This document shows, piece by piece, positions 7,680 to 16,114 of a stretch of 32,246 bases of DNA. The position numbers and the translations under genes are program-made. Each line of letters opens with the position of its first letter. Positions within the stretch are counted from its first letter, which is position 1. The notes beneath the pieces are model-generated. The model was not told the DNA's origin, did not search any database, and was given only the letters and a program-made list of their open reading frames with translations. Where the stretch lies: positions 1-32,246 of the forward strand of contig CAMDDL010000028.1 in assembly GCA_945891505.1 (NCBI GenBank). Reading direction: 5' to 3'. Source of the stretch: Maricaulis salignorans. Lineage in GTDB: Bacteria; Pseudomonadota; Alphaproteobacteria; Caulobacterales; Aquidulcibacteraceae.

Positions 7680-10064
7680 ATGCTTAGCTTAAAAACACTC
7701 GTGCTCGCCACGACCTGCTTATATGCAACTTCAACATCGGCGTGGGCACAAGAGGCCACTTCAACTGGTGATGAAACCAACACACGTCAGATTGAAACAA
7801 TCATCGTGACGGCTCAAAAGCGTGAGCAAAATCAGATTGATGTTCCAATCAACATCTCAGTCCTCGGTGGCGCTCGGGTTGATCGCCTTAATCTTGATGA
7901 ATTGGATCGCTTAGCTGACTTCGTGCCAGGCCTTGAAGTCCAACTTCAAAGCTTGAATGCCCCAAGTTTTGCCTTGCGCGGCATTACGTCAGACGGTGGC
8001 CGCTCCCGCGTGGCGCTCTTCCAGAATGGCGTCGCCATCAGCAATGTGCGCTCAGGCCAAAGCATGGCAATCCACGATATGGAGCGTGTTGAAATCGTAA
8101 AAGGGCCACAGGCGACTTTGTTTGGCCAAGGCGCCTTGGTGGGCGGCATTAACTTCATCCAAAACCGCGCTTCGCTGCGAGGCAATACCGGGGAATTGAA
8201 GATTGAAGGCGGCAGCTACAACGCGACCAAAGCTCAATTCATCGGCAATGTTGCGGTCAATGATACTTTTGCGGTGCGCGGTGCCGTCTTGTTGAGCGCG
8301 CGGGACGGCTACGTGGAGAATTTGGGCAATAGCCCTGATCTGATGGGGCAAGACACCAATGCGCTGCGCCTCGCAGCGCGCTGGACGCCGAATGATAATT
8401 TGCGGATCGACTTGATCCTGAATGGTCAGCAAGACGATTCTACCGGCACTCAGTTCAAATCAAGCGTATTCCCCCCTGCTGGCGGCGACTTAAGCCCCTT
8501 CACACCAACAGCCATGAATATCAATGGCGACCAACTCCGCTCCAAGCTCGGTAATGATCGCGATATTGGCACCGCCACAGCGATTGTCTCCTACCAACTT
8601 GGCAAAAACTGGACTTTGAACTCCATCACAGACAGCCGTAACATCGTGTCGCTGGAAGCCTTCGACTCCGACGGTACAGAGCTTAACCTGTTGCAATTTG
8701 GCTTGGTCGATAAAGCGACCGCCTTTAGCCAAGAATTGCGCCTCAATTATAATGCGGAGGGTCGCCTAAGCGGCTTCTTTGGCGTCAATTATTACAAGGA
8801 AAGCACCAGCCAACTTTTGCGCTTCTCAACCGATGAAGCCCATTTGCAGGCGTTGTTTGCGACAACAATCGCTGGTGCCGCACGTTTGAGCGTGGCACAA
8901 ATCGAAGGCATTCTGGCGCTGCGCGGCATTCCGAATGCAGCCAATTTTGACAATGTGGTCAATCCGTTGCGTGTTTCGGCTTTGGGGGCGCTGCAAGGCA
9001 ATATCATTCCTCTGAATCCAGCGCATTTAGAGCAAAGCTATGGAACAACAGCAACTGAAACCCGCGATCTGTTCGCCGATATCACGTATAAATTCAACGA
9101 CAAACTGTCCTTGACCGCTGGTGTTCGTTATACCGAAGAAGACCTTGAAGCCACATCGAGGGCTTCGCTGATGCGCGGCAATCCGGCTCTTGGTGGCAGG
9201 TCAAACGGCGTATTTTTCAACCAAGTGTTCTTGTCGTCTCAACCCGTCGGCGTCTTGCGCGCGCGCGAGGTGTCGTCAGATGGGGCTTATACGTGGCGTC
9301 TTAACGCCGCCTATCGCCTCAGTGATGATGTGAATACCTGGCTTGCGTATGGACGTGGTCGTCGCCCTGAAGCCTTGAGCTCCTCGACGGCTCATCCCAC
9401 AGGTTTTGTGGTCGTCACAGAAGAATTGTATGACCATGTTGAAACCGGCTTAACTGGCTTCTTCTTTGACCGCAGTGTGCGCGTCACTTCGTCCCTTTAT
9501 TATGGCGAATACACAGACTTCCAAACCTCGCGCTTCAGCCCAACCCTAGGCACGTTCATTACTGAAAACTCCGGTAATGCGACCCAATATGGCTTTGAGT
9601 TTGAAGGGCAGTGGAATCTGTCACCCACAGCGCAACTGTTTGGCAGTTATGCCTATAACTTCTCGCAATATGACGACACCGACAGTGCCGGCAATAGATT
9701 GCAATTTGCCGGCAACAGCTTCCGTTTGAGCCCAGAGCACAACGCCTCAATCGGCTTAGACTGGCGCTTTCCAATGGCTGATAAGGGAGAGTATTACATC
9801 ATCCCGAGCTATACGTGGAAAAGTGAGCACTTTTTTGAAGATGACAACGATCCACGCGAAAAACAAGAAGCCTATGGGGTTGCCGATGTGCGTTTTGGCT
9901 ATGAGCCCACAAGCAAAAAGTGGACAGCTAATCTTTCCGTTCAAAACGCCTTTGACGAAGAGTATCTGATTGATGCGGGCAATACTGGCGGTGCCTTTGG
10001 TATCCTTACCTACATTCGTGGGATGCCGAGAATGGTGACAGCCGGGGTGGCGGTGAAGTTCTAG
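7680..10064 (+). CDS. TonB-dependent outer-membrane receptor
   Basis: A 794-residue TonB-dependent receptor. It has a Sec signal peptide (MLSLKTLVLATTCLYATSTSAWAQ), a TonB-box-like segment ETIIVTAQKR (39-48), a plug domain (about 50-165, with DVPINISVL, VPGLEVQ, LRGITSDG, VEIVKGPQATLFGQGALVGGINF), and a long beta-barrel ending YIRGMPRMVTAGVAVKF with the usual terminal Phe. The ATG at 7680 has GAGGAAA about eight bases upstream. It follows the metallophosphoesterase gene by 56 bases and is probably co-transcribed, which suggests that its ligand is a product or substrate of that enzyme. The ligand cannot be read from the sequence. A strong hairpin follows at 10132. Confidence 0.95.
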   Translation: MLSLKTLVLATTCLYATSTSAWAQEATSTGDETNTRQIETIIVTAQKREQNQIDVPINISVLGGARVDRLNLDELDRLADFVPGLEVQLQSLNAPSFALRGITSDGGRSRVALFQNGVAISNVRSGQSMAIHDMERVEIVKGPQATLFGQGALVGGINFIQNRASLRGNTGELKIEGGSYNATKAQFIGNVAVNDTFAVRGAVLLSARDGYVENLGNSPDLMGQDTNALRLAARWTPNDNLRIDLILNGQQDDSTGTQFKSSVFPPAGGDLSPFTPTAMNINGDQLRSKLGNDRDIGTATAIVSYQLGKNWTLNSITDSRNIVSLEAFDSDGTELNLLQFGLVDKATAFSQELRLNYNAEGRLSGFFGVNYYKESTSQLLRFSTDEAHLQALFATTIAGAARLSVAQIEGILALRGIPNAANFDNVVNPLRVSALGALQGNIIPLNPAHLEQSYGTTATETRDLFADITYKFNDKLSLTAGVRYTEEDLEATSRASLMRGNPALGGRSNGVFFNQVFLSSQPVGVLRAREVSSDGAYTWRLNAAYRLSDDVNTWLAYGRGRRPEALSSSTAHPTGFVVVTEELYDHVETGLTGFFFDRSVRVTSSLYYGEYTDFQTSRFSPTLGTFITENSGNATQYGFEFEGQWNLSPTAQLFGSYAYNFSQYDDTDSAGNRLQFAGNSFRLSPEHNASIGLDWRFPMADKGEYYIIPSYTWKSEHFFEDDNDPREKQEAYGVADVRFGYEPTSKKWTANLSVQNAFDEEYLIDAGNTGGAFGILTYIRGMPRMVTAGVAVKF

Positions 10065-10131
10065 GGCTGCGTCTGCACTTTAAGTCTCGGCCCTCGGGTT
10101 GTTGGCGCTAATCCTTCCAGCCTAAAACAAC

Positions 10132-10166
10132 AGACCCCGCGACTGGTTATGCCAGTCGCGGGGTCT
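10132..10166. terminator. Bidirectional intrinsic terminator
   Basis: A perfect 15-base-pair GC-rich hairpin (arms 10132-10146 and 10152-10166, five-base loop) lies between the convergent receptor and subtilase genes. On the plus strand it is followed by TTGGTTTGG, a weak T-rich tail; on the minus strand the tail is weaker still. Position and stem strength make a shared terminator likely. Confidence 0.8.
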
Positions 10167-10191
10167 TTGGTTTGGGAACCTTTGCCTTAGC

Positions 10192-12360
10192 TTAGAAGCT
10201 TGTCTGATAGCGGACCATCATGGCCTGATCTTGCTTGCCCGAGATGCCATCGGCATCCTGACGCGCCATGACAGCGAAGGCGAGGGCGGAGTCTTGGCTT
10301 AGGGTGCGGGTATAGACCGCCTCAAAGCGCTGTTCTGGCGTTTTGGATGCGAGGCTGACCGCGCGGCGGGTCATGATCGGCGCACCCGTTTCAGCATCGG
10401 CCCCTGTCGCCAAGAACAAGTTCATCATGCCGCTGCGGCTGGTCAGTGGGGTGCCGATGGCCAGATCAAGCTGATCGCCCTTGGCCAATAGATCGCGTTG
10501 GGCGAAGTTGATCGCGTAAGCGGTGGCTTCGGTTGCGCTGATCGAGCTCACTAAGCTCGCGCCTGCACCCACTTGCGATGCGGTTTGAGAATGGGTCATC
10601 CGCGCGCTGAGCGAGGCTTTGTCAGACAATGCCCAAGCCAAATCGGTTTGCACCGCAAAGGTGCGGGCAGGGCCGGACAAGCCAAATAGTTCGCTGTCCA
10701 CATCGCCCAAGCGACCTTGGCTCTCTTGGATGGCCACCACACTTGCGCCAAGGCTCACGCGGTCAAACTGACGGCTTAAGGCCGCTTCCACGCTGCTGGC
10801 TTGGCTGGTCGCGTTTGGCGTCCAATTGAGGCCACGGCGCTTATATTGCTCGCCTTGCAAGCGCGCACCAAAGGTCAGGCTGATACCATTGTCGTAGGTC
10901 CGCAGGCTGGCCACGCTGGCGGTGGTGCCTTCAAACAGGGCGGTGTGATCGGCAAAGCCCAAGAGGCGTGCGGTCGGGGCTGCACCTGGGGCTAGGCTCA
11001 CACCCAAAATGGGGGAAGCTTGGCCGATGGCGACGGCCCAAGACTGGCCTTGGTTGCCGACAAAGTGCAAGCCGCCACTGGTGTCGCCACCCACGGATTG
11101 CGCAGGTGTTGCGACCAAGGACAAGGTGCCGCTGGGGGTTGCTACACTGGCCAAGGTCGCCTGCATGCGATTGGAAAGGGTCGCCGAGAGGATCGAGACT
11201 GAATCTGGCCGCAAATCCTCTAACTTGGTGGCGAAATCATAGGCAAAATCGCGGCCAAACGCGTCAAATACCACGCCTTCAAACGCACCAGCGCCACCTG
11301 CAAACGACTTCGCACCAATGGCCACAGCACCGCTGGTAGCAGGCGCAAGGGCGAGGGGCGTCGTACCGGCAGAGCTGACAGCCTTTACGGTACCGACTGG
11401 CAAGAGCGCCTTCTCAAGATTGAGGAGGCCGCGACCATAAATTGGGTCGATCCCTTTCGCGCCCAAGTCTGTCGCCGTCACGAACAAGACTTCGGCGACT
11501 TTAGGTGCTGTCAGATAAGGCCACGCGCTTTTCACCACCGCAGCTGCACCGGCCACCACGGGCGAGGCCATCGACGTGCCACTCATGTATGCATAGGCGT
11601 TGGGGGCAGAAGGATAGGCACCGATCAAATTGACGCCGGGGGCAACCAAATAAAAGTTGCGCGCGTCACCTGCCCGGTTAGAGAAGTTCGCGATGACATT
11701 ATTGGCGTCAACTGCGCCAACCGCGATGATCTGACCCTTGGCCCAAGCTTCAGAAGCGTGACGGGCAGGGTAGGATGGATTGGCGAGGCCTTCATTGCCA
11801 GCGGCGATCACCATTAAGAGGCCAGCCTTTTGTGCACCCTGCAAGGCAGTGCGAATGGTTGGGCTCAAGGTTGAACCGCCCAAGCTTAAGTTCATAACGA
11901 ACGCTTTTTGGCTGGTTGTATAGTTGATGCCGCGCGCGACATAAAAGTCTGATGTGGATGAACCCATGAAAACTTGGATCGGCAAGATGCGGGCGTTGGA
12001 GGCAATCCCCACCATGCCAACACCATTGGCGCGCGCCGCTGCCAGAGAGGCCACATGCGTACCATGGCCACTGGTATCATTGACCGCGGTTGTCCCGGTC
12101 AGATTGGTGAACGCATTATAGCCACCAGTGATCGCACCAGCAAAATCGATATGGTCGCGGCGGATCCCCGAATCGATGATCGCAATGGTGACATTGGTGC
12201 CCCGCGCTGCCCAAGGGCGCGGCTTTAGGGCACCCACGCGTGACGCAGCCGAAGACCACGCCAGTTCTTGACCAGTTGGCAACTTGGCGGTTTGGGCGAG
12301 AGCCGCGCTGCAAGGCAGAAGGCCAGCGATAGCGGTCATAGAAAGGAGGAGAGTTTTCAT
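10192..12360 (-). CDS. Exported S8 (subtilisin-like) serine peptidase with C-terminal barrel-like region
   Basis: A 722-residue exported subtilase. The start is set at the ATG at 12360, which has AGGGA six bases upstream and begins a clear Sec signal (MKTLLLSMTAIAGLLPCSAALAQ); longer forms would bury it. The catalytic triad is complete: D63 (IIDSG), H99 (GHGTHV) and S263 (SGTSMASP), with oxyanion residue N189 (AAGNEG). The peptidase domain ends near residue 335. The remaining roughly 390 residues are rich in alternating polar/hydrophobic stretches, contain FDAFGRDFAYDF, and end in RYQTSF with a terminal Phe, consistent with an autotransporter-type beta-barrel. No prodomain is evident between the signal and the catalytic domain. 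Location is therefore probably outer membrane or cell surface. It is convergent with the TonB receptor and divergent from the S9 peptidase. Confidence 0.92.
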   Translation of the reverse strand: MKTLLLSMTAIAGLLPCSAALAQTAKLPTGQELAWSSAASRVGALKPRPWAARGTNVTIAIIDSGIRRDHIDFAGAITGGYNAFTNLTGTTAVNDTSGHGTHVASLAAARANGVGMVGIASNARILPIQVFMGSSTSDFYVARGINYTTSQKAFVMNLSLGGSTLSPTIRTALQGAQKAGLLMVIAAGNEGLANPSYPARHASEAWAKGQIIAVGAVDANNVIANFSNRAGDARNFYLVAPGVNLIGAYPSAPNAYAYMSGTSMASPVVAGAAAVVKSAWPYLTAPKVAEVLFVTATDLGAKGIDPIYGRGLLNLEKALLPVGTVKAVSSAGTTPLALAPATSGAVAIGAKSFAGGAGAFEGVVFDAFGRDFAYDFATKLEDLRPDSVSILSATLSNRMQATLASVATPSGTLSLVATPAQSVGGDTSGGLHFVGNQGQSWAVAIGQASPILGVSLAPGAAPTARLLGFADHTALFEGTTASVASLRTYDNGISLTFGARLQGEQYKRRGLNWTPNATSQASSVEAALSRQFDRVSLGASVVAIQESQGRLGDVDSELFGLSGPARTFAVQTDLAWALSDKASLSARMTHSQTASQVGAGASLVSSISATEATAYAINFAQRDLLAKGDQLDLAIGTPLTSRSGMMNLFLATGADAETGAPIMTRRAVSLASKTPEQRFEAVYTRTLSQDSALAFAVMARQDADGISGKQDQAMMVRYQTSF

Positions 12361-12734
12361 TATTAGTCCCTGAACGTGAAAAAGCTGAGGGACCCGATAA
12401 ATGCTAAGGTTTAAAGCGGCATTTTGAAACAAGGCGTAGAATTTCTACAATTCGGAACGGCTTTTTTAGTCAAAGATAGATCAAATTTAATTGTATCCGC
12501 GCCTTATGTTTATCCTAAATCAAGGTATAGCGCAGGTATTTGAAGTAAATCCTTTATGAGCTTGAGCGGTTCTAGCGATCTTTGACACGGAAATCCGACC
12601 TAGTCATGCGCTGTTGCCGTTACTAAGCCATGGCATTGTGTAAAAATTCTTATCACGAAATGGATGCCGACCTAGCTTTCAAGCGTGATCAGCTTAGAGA
12701 AGGTCGCAAGGGATTCTGGATCGGAGAGGCAATC
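12361..12734. promoter_or_regulatory. Divergent intergenic region between S8 and S9 peptidase genes
   Basis: This 374-base stretch holds no gene that I can support. It must contain the promoters of two divergent exported peptidases. A perfect inverted repeat GTAGAA-T-TTCTAC lies at 12436-12448, about 75 bases upstream of the S8 start. The part from 12630 is open in the S9 frame but encodes no signal peptide and is taken as leader. No unambiguous -35/-10 pair was found. Confidence 0.35.
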
Positions 12735-14789
12735 GTGGGGAAATTAGGAAACTGGGGCTTAGCTGGCCTGGTGGCTATTGGTCTGGCTTGGGCGGGTCAA
12801 TCTTCTGCGCAAACTAACCCCGCTAAAGGGCCACTTACACCAGAGCTGATGTGGCAATTGCAACGCGTTGGCGCCCCCAGCCTGTCGCCCGATGGCAAGT
12901 TATCGGTAGTAACGGTCACGCGGTTTGACGCCGCAAGCGACCGCAGCTTTACAGCCTTGTGGGTGATTTCCAATGAGACAGGCTCGAGCCGTCAGCTCAC
13001 CAGTGGCGATGGCAATGACATTTCTCCAGTATGGAGTCCGGATGGCAAGTGGATTGCCTTTGTCTCAAAGCGTGGCACCGACAGCGCGAACCAGCTTTAT
13101 GTGATTGCCCCTGATGGGGGCGAGGCCCGCCGTCTTACTGGCGTGCCAACGGGGGTGTCGGCTCCTAAGTGGTTCCCCGATAGCCAAAGGATTGCTTTCA
13201 TCAGTTCTGTCTGGACGGACCTTGGCAACTGGGAAGAGCAGGGCAAGCGCCTGAAGGATCGCGCCACGACGACCATGCAGGCCCGGGTTTGGGATAAGGC
13301 CCCCATCAGCTATTGGGATCGGTTTCTTGATGAGCGTCAGCCCCACCTCTATGCAATCTCCATAAATGCAGGGGACCCGGTTGCCCTGACCCGGCCTGCG
13401 GGTGTGGCGATTGAGTTCCGCACACCAGGCTCTGAAGATTATGATATCGCTCCAGATGGCCAAGAAATCGCCTTTGTCGGCGAAAGCGATACCAATGGCA
13501 CACGCCCGAATTCGGATGTGTATGCACTATCTTTGGCCACTGGCACGGTCCGCAATCTGACGACTGCCAATCTGGCAGGTGATACTGAGCCCCATTACAG
13601 CCCAGATGGTCGTTATCTGAGCTGGAACTCCAATGTCATCGTGGCGGCTTCTGACCGGCAACGGGTGATGCTGTTGGATCGCCAAGCTACCAATGAGACC
13701 CCCCGCGACCTATCTTCCAGCTGGGACTGGTCTGCCGCAGAAGTCACTTGGGCTCCTGATTCCAAGTCCCTTTGGGTAATTGCCGAAGATCGGCCGACAC
13801 GGCGCTTGTTTAAGATGGATCTGACAGGGGCGACACCTCGCCGCGTCACGAAGGATGGCGATTTTGCAGGCATTGCTGCTGCAGGGCGCAGCTTGGTAGG
13901 CTTACGGGCCAGCTTCTCTAGCCCTGCCACCTTGGTGGCCATCGACAATGCAACTGGCCAAACTGCCCAATTGTCTCGCTTCAACGACGCCCTGCTTGCC
14001 AAAGTTGAAATGGGCAAGGTGGATTCAGTCAGGTATCGAAGCGCCAATGGGGCCGATATCCATATGTGGGTCGTCAAACCACCCCGCTTTGATGCGTCGA
14101 AAAAGTATCCCGTGATGTTCTTGCTGCATGGTGGACCCCATGTCGGCATTACCGATCAATGGTCTTACCGCTGGAACGCACAAGTTTTTGCGGGTTGGGG
14201 CTATGTGACGACGTGGCATAATTTCCATGGCTCATCGGGCTTTGGCGACGCCTTCACCGATGCCATCCAGCCAGATTGGGTCACTTTGCCCTATCAGGAC
14301 ACTTTGGCTGCTGCTGACTATTTGAAAGCCCAGAAATGGGTGGATTCCGAGCGGATGGTCGCCTCAGGGGGCAGCTATGGCGGCTATCTGGCTACAGTCC
14401 TGCTCGGCCGGCCCCATCCCTTCAAAGCGCTGGTGGCCCATGCGCCGGTTTACAATCAATATACTCAGATTGGGGCCGATTATGGGGCCAATCAAAACCG
14501 CTATTACGAAGCGTGGGAAGAGCCTGCGAAGTTTCAAGCAATCAGCCCAAACATGATGGCGGCTAACTTCAAAACCCCCACTTTGGTCATTCATGGTCAG
14601 ATGGACCTGCGCGTACCTGTCAATCATGGGATTGAGCTGTTCAATACCTTGCAAAAGAAGGGCGTGCCGTCGCGTTTGATCTATTATGCCAACGAGAACC
14701 ATTGGGTTCTTCGGCCCCAGAATTCCTTATTTTGGTATGAAGAAGTCAAGAAGTGGGTGGAGACGTATGCTCCGGCTGGCGGCAAGTAA
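12735..14789 (+). CDS. Exported S9 family (prolyl oligopeptidase / dipeptidyl-peptidase type) serine peptidase
   Basis: A 684-residue peptidase that trims oligopeptides, probably in the periplasm. The GTG at 12735 is chosen as start because AGAGG lies six bases upstream and it opens a signal peptide (GKLGNWGLAGLVAIGLAWAGQSSAQ); the ATG at 12630 would add 35 polar residues before it. Residues about 35-420 form a WD40/TolB-like propeller with repeated SPDG/APDG motifs (SPDGK at 51 and 101, APDGG at 126, APDGQ at 239, SPDGR at 289). The alpha/beta-hydrolase domain carries the triad S547 (GGSYGG), D624 (MDLRVP) and H656 (ENHWV), with HGGPH (465-469) as the oxyanion segment. Length and order fit the acylaminoacyl-peptidase/DPP branch. 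The next gene begins 43 bases downstream. Confidence 0.93.
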   Translation: MGKLGNWGLAGLVAIGLAWAGQSSAQTNPAKGPLTPELMWQLQRVGAPSLSPDGKLSVVTVTRFDAASDRSFTALWVISNETGSSRQLTSGDGNDISPVWSPDGKWIAFVSKRGTDSANQLYVIAPDGGEARRLTGVPTGVSAPKWFPDSQRIAFISSVWTDLGNWEEQGKRLKDRATTTMQARVWDKAPISYWDRFLDERQPHLYAISINAGDPVALTRPAGVAIEFRTPGSEDYDIAPDGQEIAFVGESDTNGTRPNSDVYALSLATGTVRNLTTANLAGDTEPHYSPDGRYLSWNSNVIVAASDRQRVMLLDRQATNETPRDLSSSWDWSAAEVTWAPDSKSLWVIAEDRPTRRLFKMDLTGATPRRVTKDGDFAGIAAAGRSLVGLRASFSSPATLVAIDNATGQTAQLSRFNDALLAKVEMGKVDSVRYRSANGADIHMWVVKPPRFDASKKYPVMFLLHGGPHVGITDQWSYRWNAQVFAGWGYVTTWHNFHGSSGFGDAFTDAIQPDWVTLPYQDTLAAADYLKAQKWVDSERMVASGGSYGGYLATVLLGRPHPFKALVAHAPVYNQYTQIGADYGANQNRYYEAWEEPAKFQAISPNMMAANFKTPTLVIHGQMDLRVPVNHGIELFNTLQKKGVPSRLIYYANENHWVLRPQNSLFWYEEVKKWVETYAPAGGK

Positions 14790-14832
14790 GGGTCAATTTT
14801 CTTCCAGTGGCTAAGGTGCGAGCAAGGATCAA

Positions 14833-16026
14833 ATGACAACATTTGGGGCAGCAATGAGCCCAGCTGCGGTTGACGCGGCGGGACAGGCAGGGATGGCCGC
14901 CTTGCGGGCCGGCGATCCTGCCACAGCGATAGCTAAGTTTCAGTCGATCGTCGCGGCTGGGGCGGCGGACACGGCTGTCTGGCTGGCTCTATCCATGGCC
15001 TATCAAGCGTCGGGTGACCCGAAAAACGAGATTGCCGCAGTCACCCAAGTGCTAGAGCGCGACCCGGACAATATCCGCGCGAATTTGATCAAGGCCGATG
15101 CCCTTGTCGCCTTGGGTCGCAAGCGGGCCGCCATGGGCTTTTATGCGCATTTGGAGGTCTTGGTGCCGGTGACAGAGGGGTTGCCGCCCGCAATTGCTGC
15201 AGAACTCAACCGGGCGCGGCAAGCCCATGCAAAGCTGAAGCAAGGCCTCAGCGATTATCTTTTGGCCAAAGTTGAGAAAGCAGGCTTTCACCCAGCCCGC
15301 TCCAGCCGCCGCTTTGGCGATAGTCTCGACATTTTGACGGGCCGAAAGCAGCGTTATGTGCCGACCCCGCGGGCTTATTTCTTTCCAGAATTGCCCGCGA
15401 TTGAGTTTTATGACCGCGCCCGCTTTACATGGCTTGACCCTGTTGAGGCGGCAACCGACGATATCTGTGCAGAGCTTATCCCTATCCTCGAAGAAGGTAC
15501 GCATTTTGGGCCTTACATCGAGGTCGAAGCCGAAAAATCATCTCATATCGTTGCAAGCTCTAGCAAGGAGCAAGTGGCAACGCCTGAGGATTGGACTGCA
15601 GCCTATTTGATCCGCGACGGCAAACATCAAACCCCGCTGGCCGAGCGATGCCCAAAGACACTGGCTGCACTCGATGAGGTACCTCTTGAGACGATTGAAG
15701 GCCGCGCGCCCTTTGTTTTGTTTTCAAGATTGACACCCGGCGCGCGGATTGCCCCTCATACAGGTTTTCTAAATTCGCGTTTGGTCTGCCATTTACCCTT
15801 GTTGGTTCCAGATGGCTGTTGGTTTCGGGTCGGCAATCAGGTCCGCTTGTGGGAGCGCGGCAAAGCCTGGGTGTTTGACGATACCATCGAACACGAAGCC
15901 CGTAATCAAGGGCAGGGTACCCGCGTCGTTCTCATTTTCAATATCTGGCATCCGGACTTGACCGAGGAAGAGCGTCATCTGGTTGGTGCGCTGATGACTG
16001 CCGTCGAGACCTTTGAGGCACATTAG
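14833..16026 (+). CDS. TPR plus aspartyl/asparaginyl beta-hydroxylase family dioxygenase
   Basis: A 397-residue protein with no signal peptide. Residues about 12-110 form TPR-like helical repeats (AGMAALRAGDPATAIAKF, WLALSMAYQASGDPKNEIAAV, ANLIKADALVALGRKRAAM). The C-terminal half is an AspH-type Fe(II)/2-oxoglutarate double-stranded beta-helix: APHTGFLNSRLVCHLPL supplies H309 and R316, and IEHEARNQG...TRVVLIFNIWHP supplies H354 and R364. These match the two-His iron site and the 2-oxoglutarate arginines of aspartyl (asparaginyl) beta-hydroxylases. The family hydroxylates protein side chains or small molecules; the substrate here is unknown. The ATG at 14833 has AAGGA seven bases upstream. 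The gene is 43 bases behind the S9 peptidase and likely in one transcript. Confidence 0.9.
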   Translation: MTTFGAAMSPAAVDAAGQAGMAALRAGDPATAIAKFQSIVAAGAADTAVWLALSMAYQASGDPKNEIAAVTQVLERDPDNIRANLIKADALVALGRKRAAMGFYAHLEVLVPVTEGLPPAIAAELNRARQAHAKLKQGLSDYLLAKVEKAGFHPARSSRRFGDSLDILTGRKQRYVPTPRAYFFPELPAIEFYDRARFTWLDPVEAATDDICAELIPILEEGTHFGPYIEVEAEKSSHIVASSSKEQVATPEDWTAAYLIRDGKHQTPLAERCPKTLAALDEVPLETIEGRAPFVLFSRLTPGARIAPHTGFLNSRLVCHLPLLVPDGCWFRVGNQVRLWERGKAWVFDDTIEHEARNQGQGTRVVLIFNIWHPDLTEEERHLVGALMTAVETFEAH

Positions 16027-16043
16027 ATCCCCACCAAGAAAAA

Positions 16044-16071
16044 GGCCAACCTGCCGCCTGGCAGATTGGCC
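16044..16071 (-). terminator. Intrinsic terminator of the hfa operon (probably also serves the convergent gene)
   Basis: A 12-base-pair hairpin with one mismatch and loop GCCT. Read on the minus strand it is followed by TTTTTCTT, the classical layout, about 45 bases after the hfaD stop. The plus-strand tail is not T-rich, so the beta-hydroxylase transcript may use it less well. Confidence 0.8.
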
Positions 16072-16114
16072 CCAAAGTCTTGCTGACGAGGATGAAATTC
16101 AGCCTGCGAGAGTT

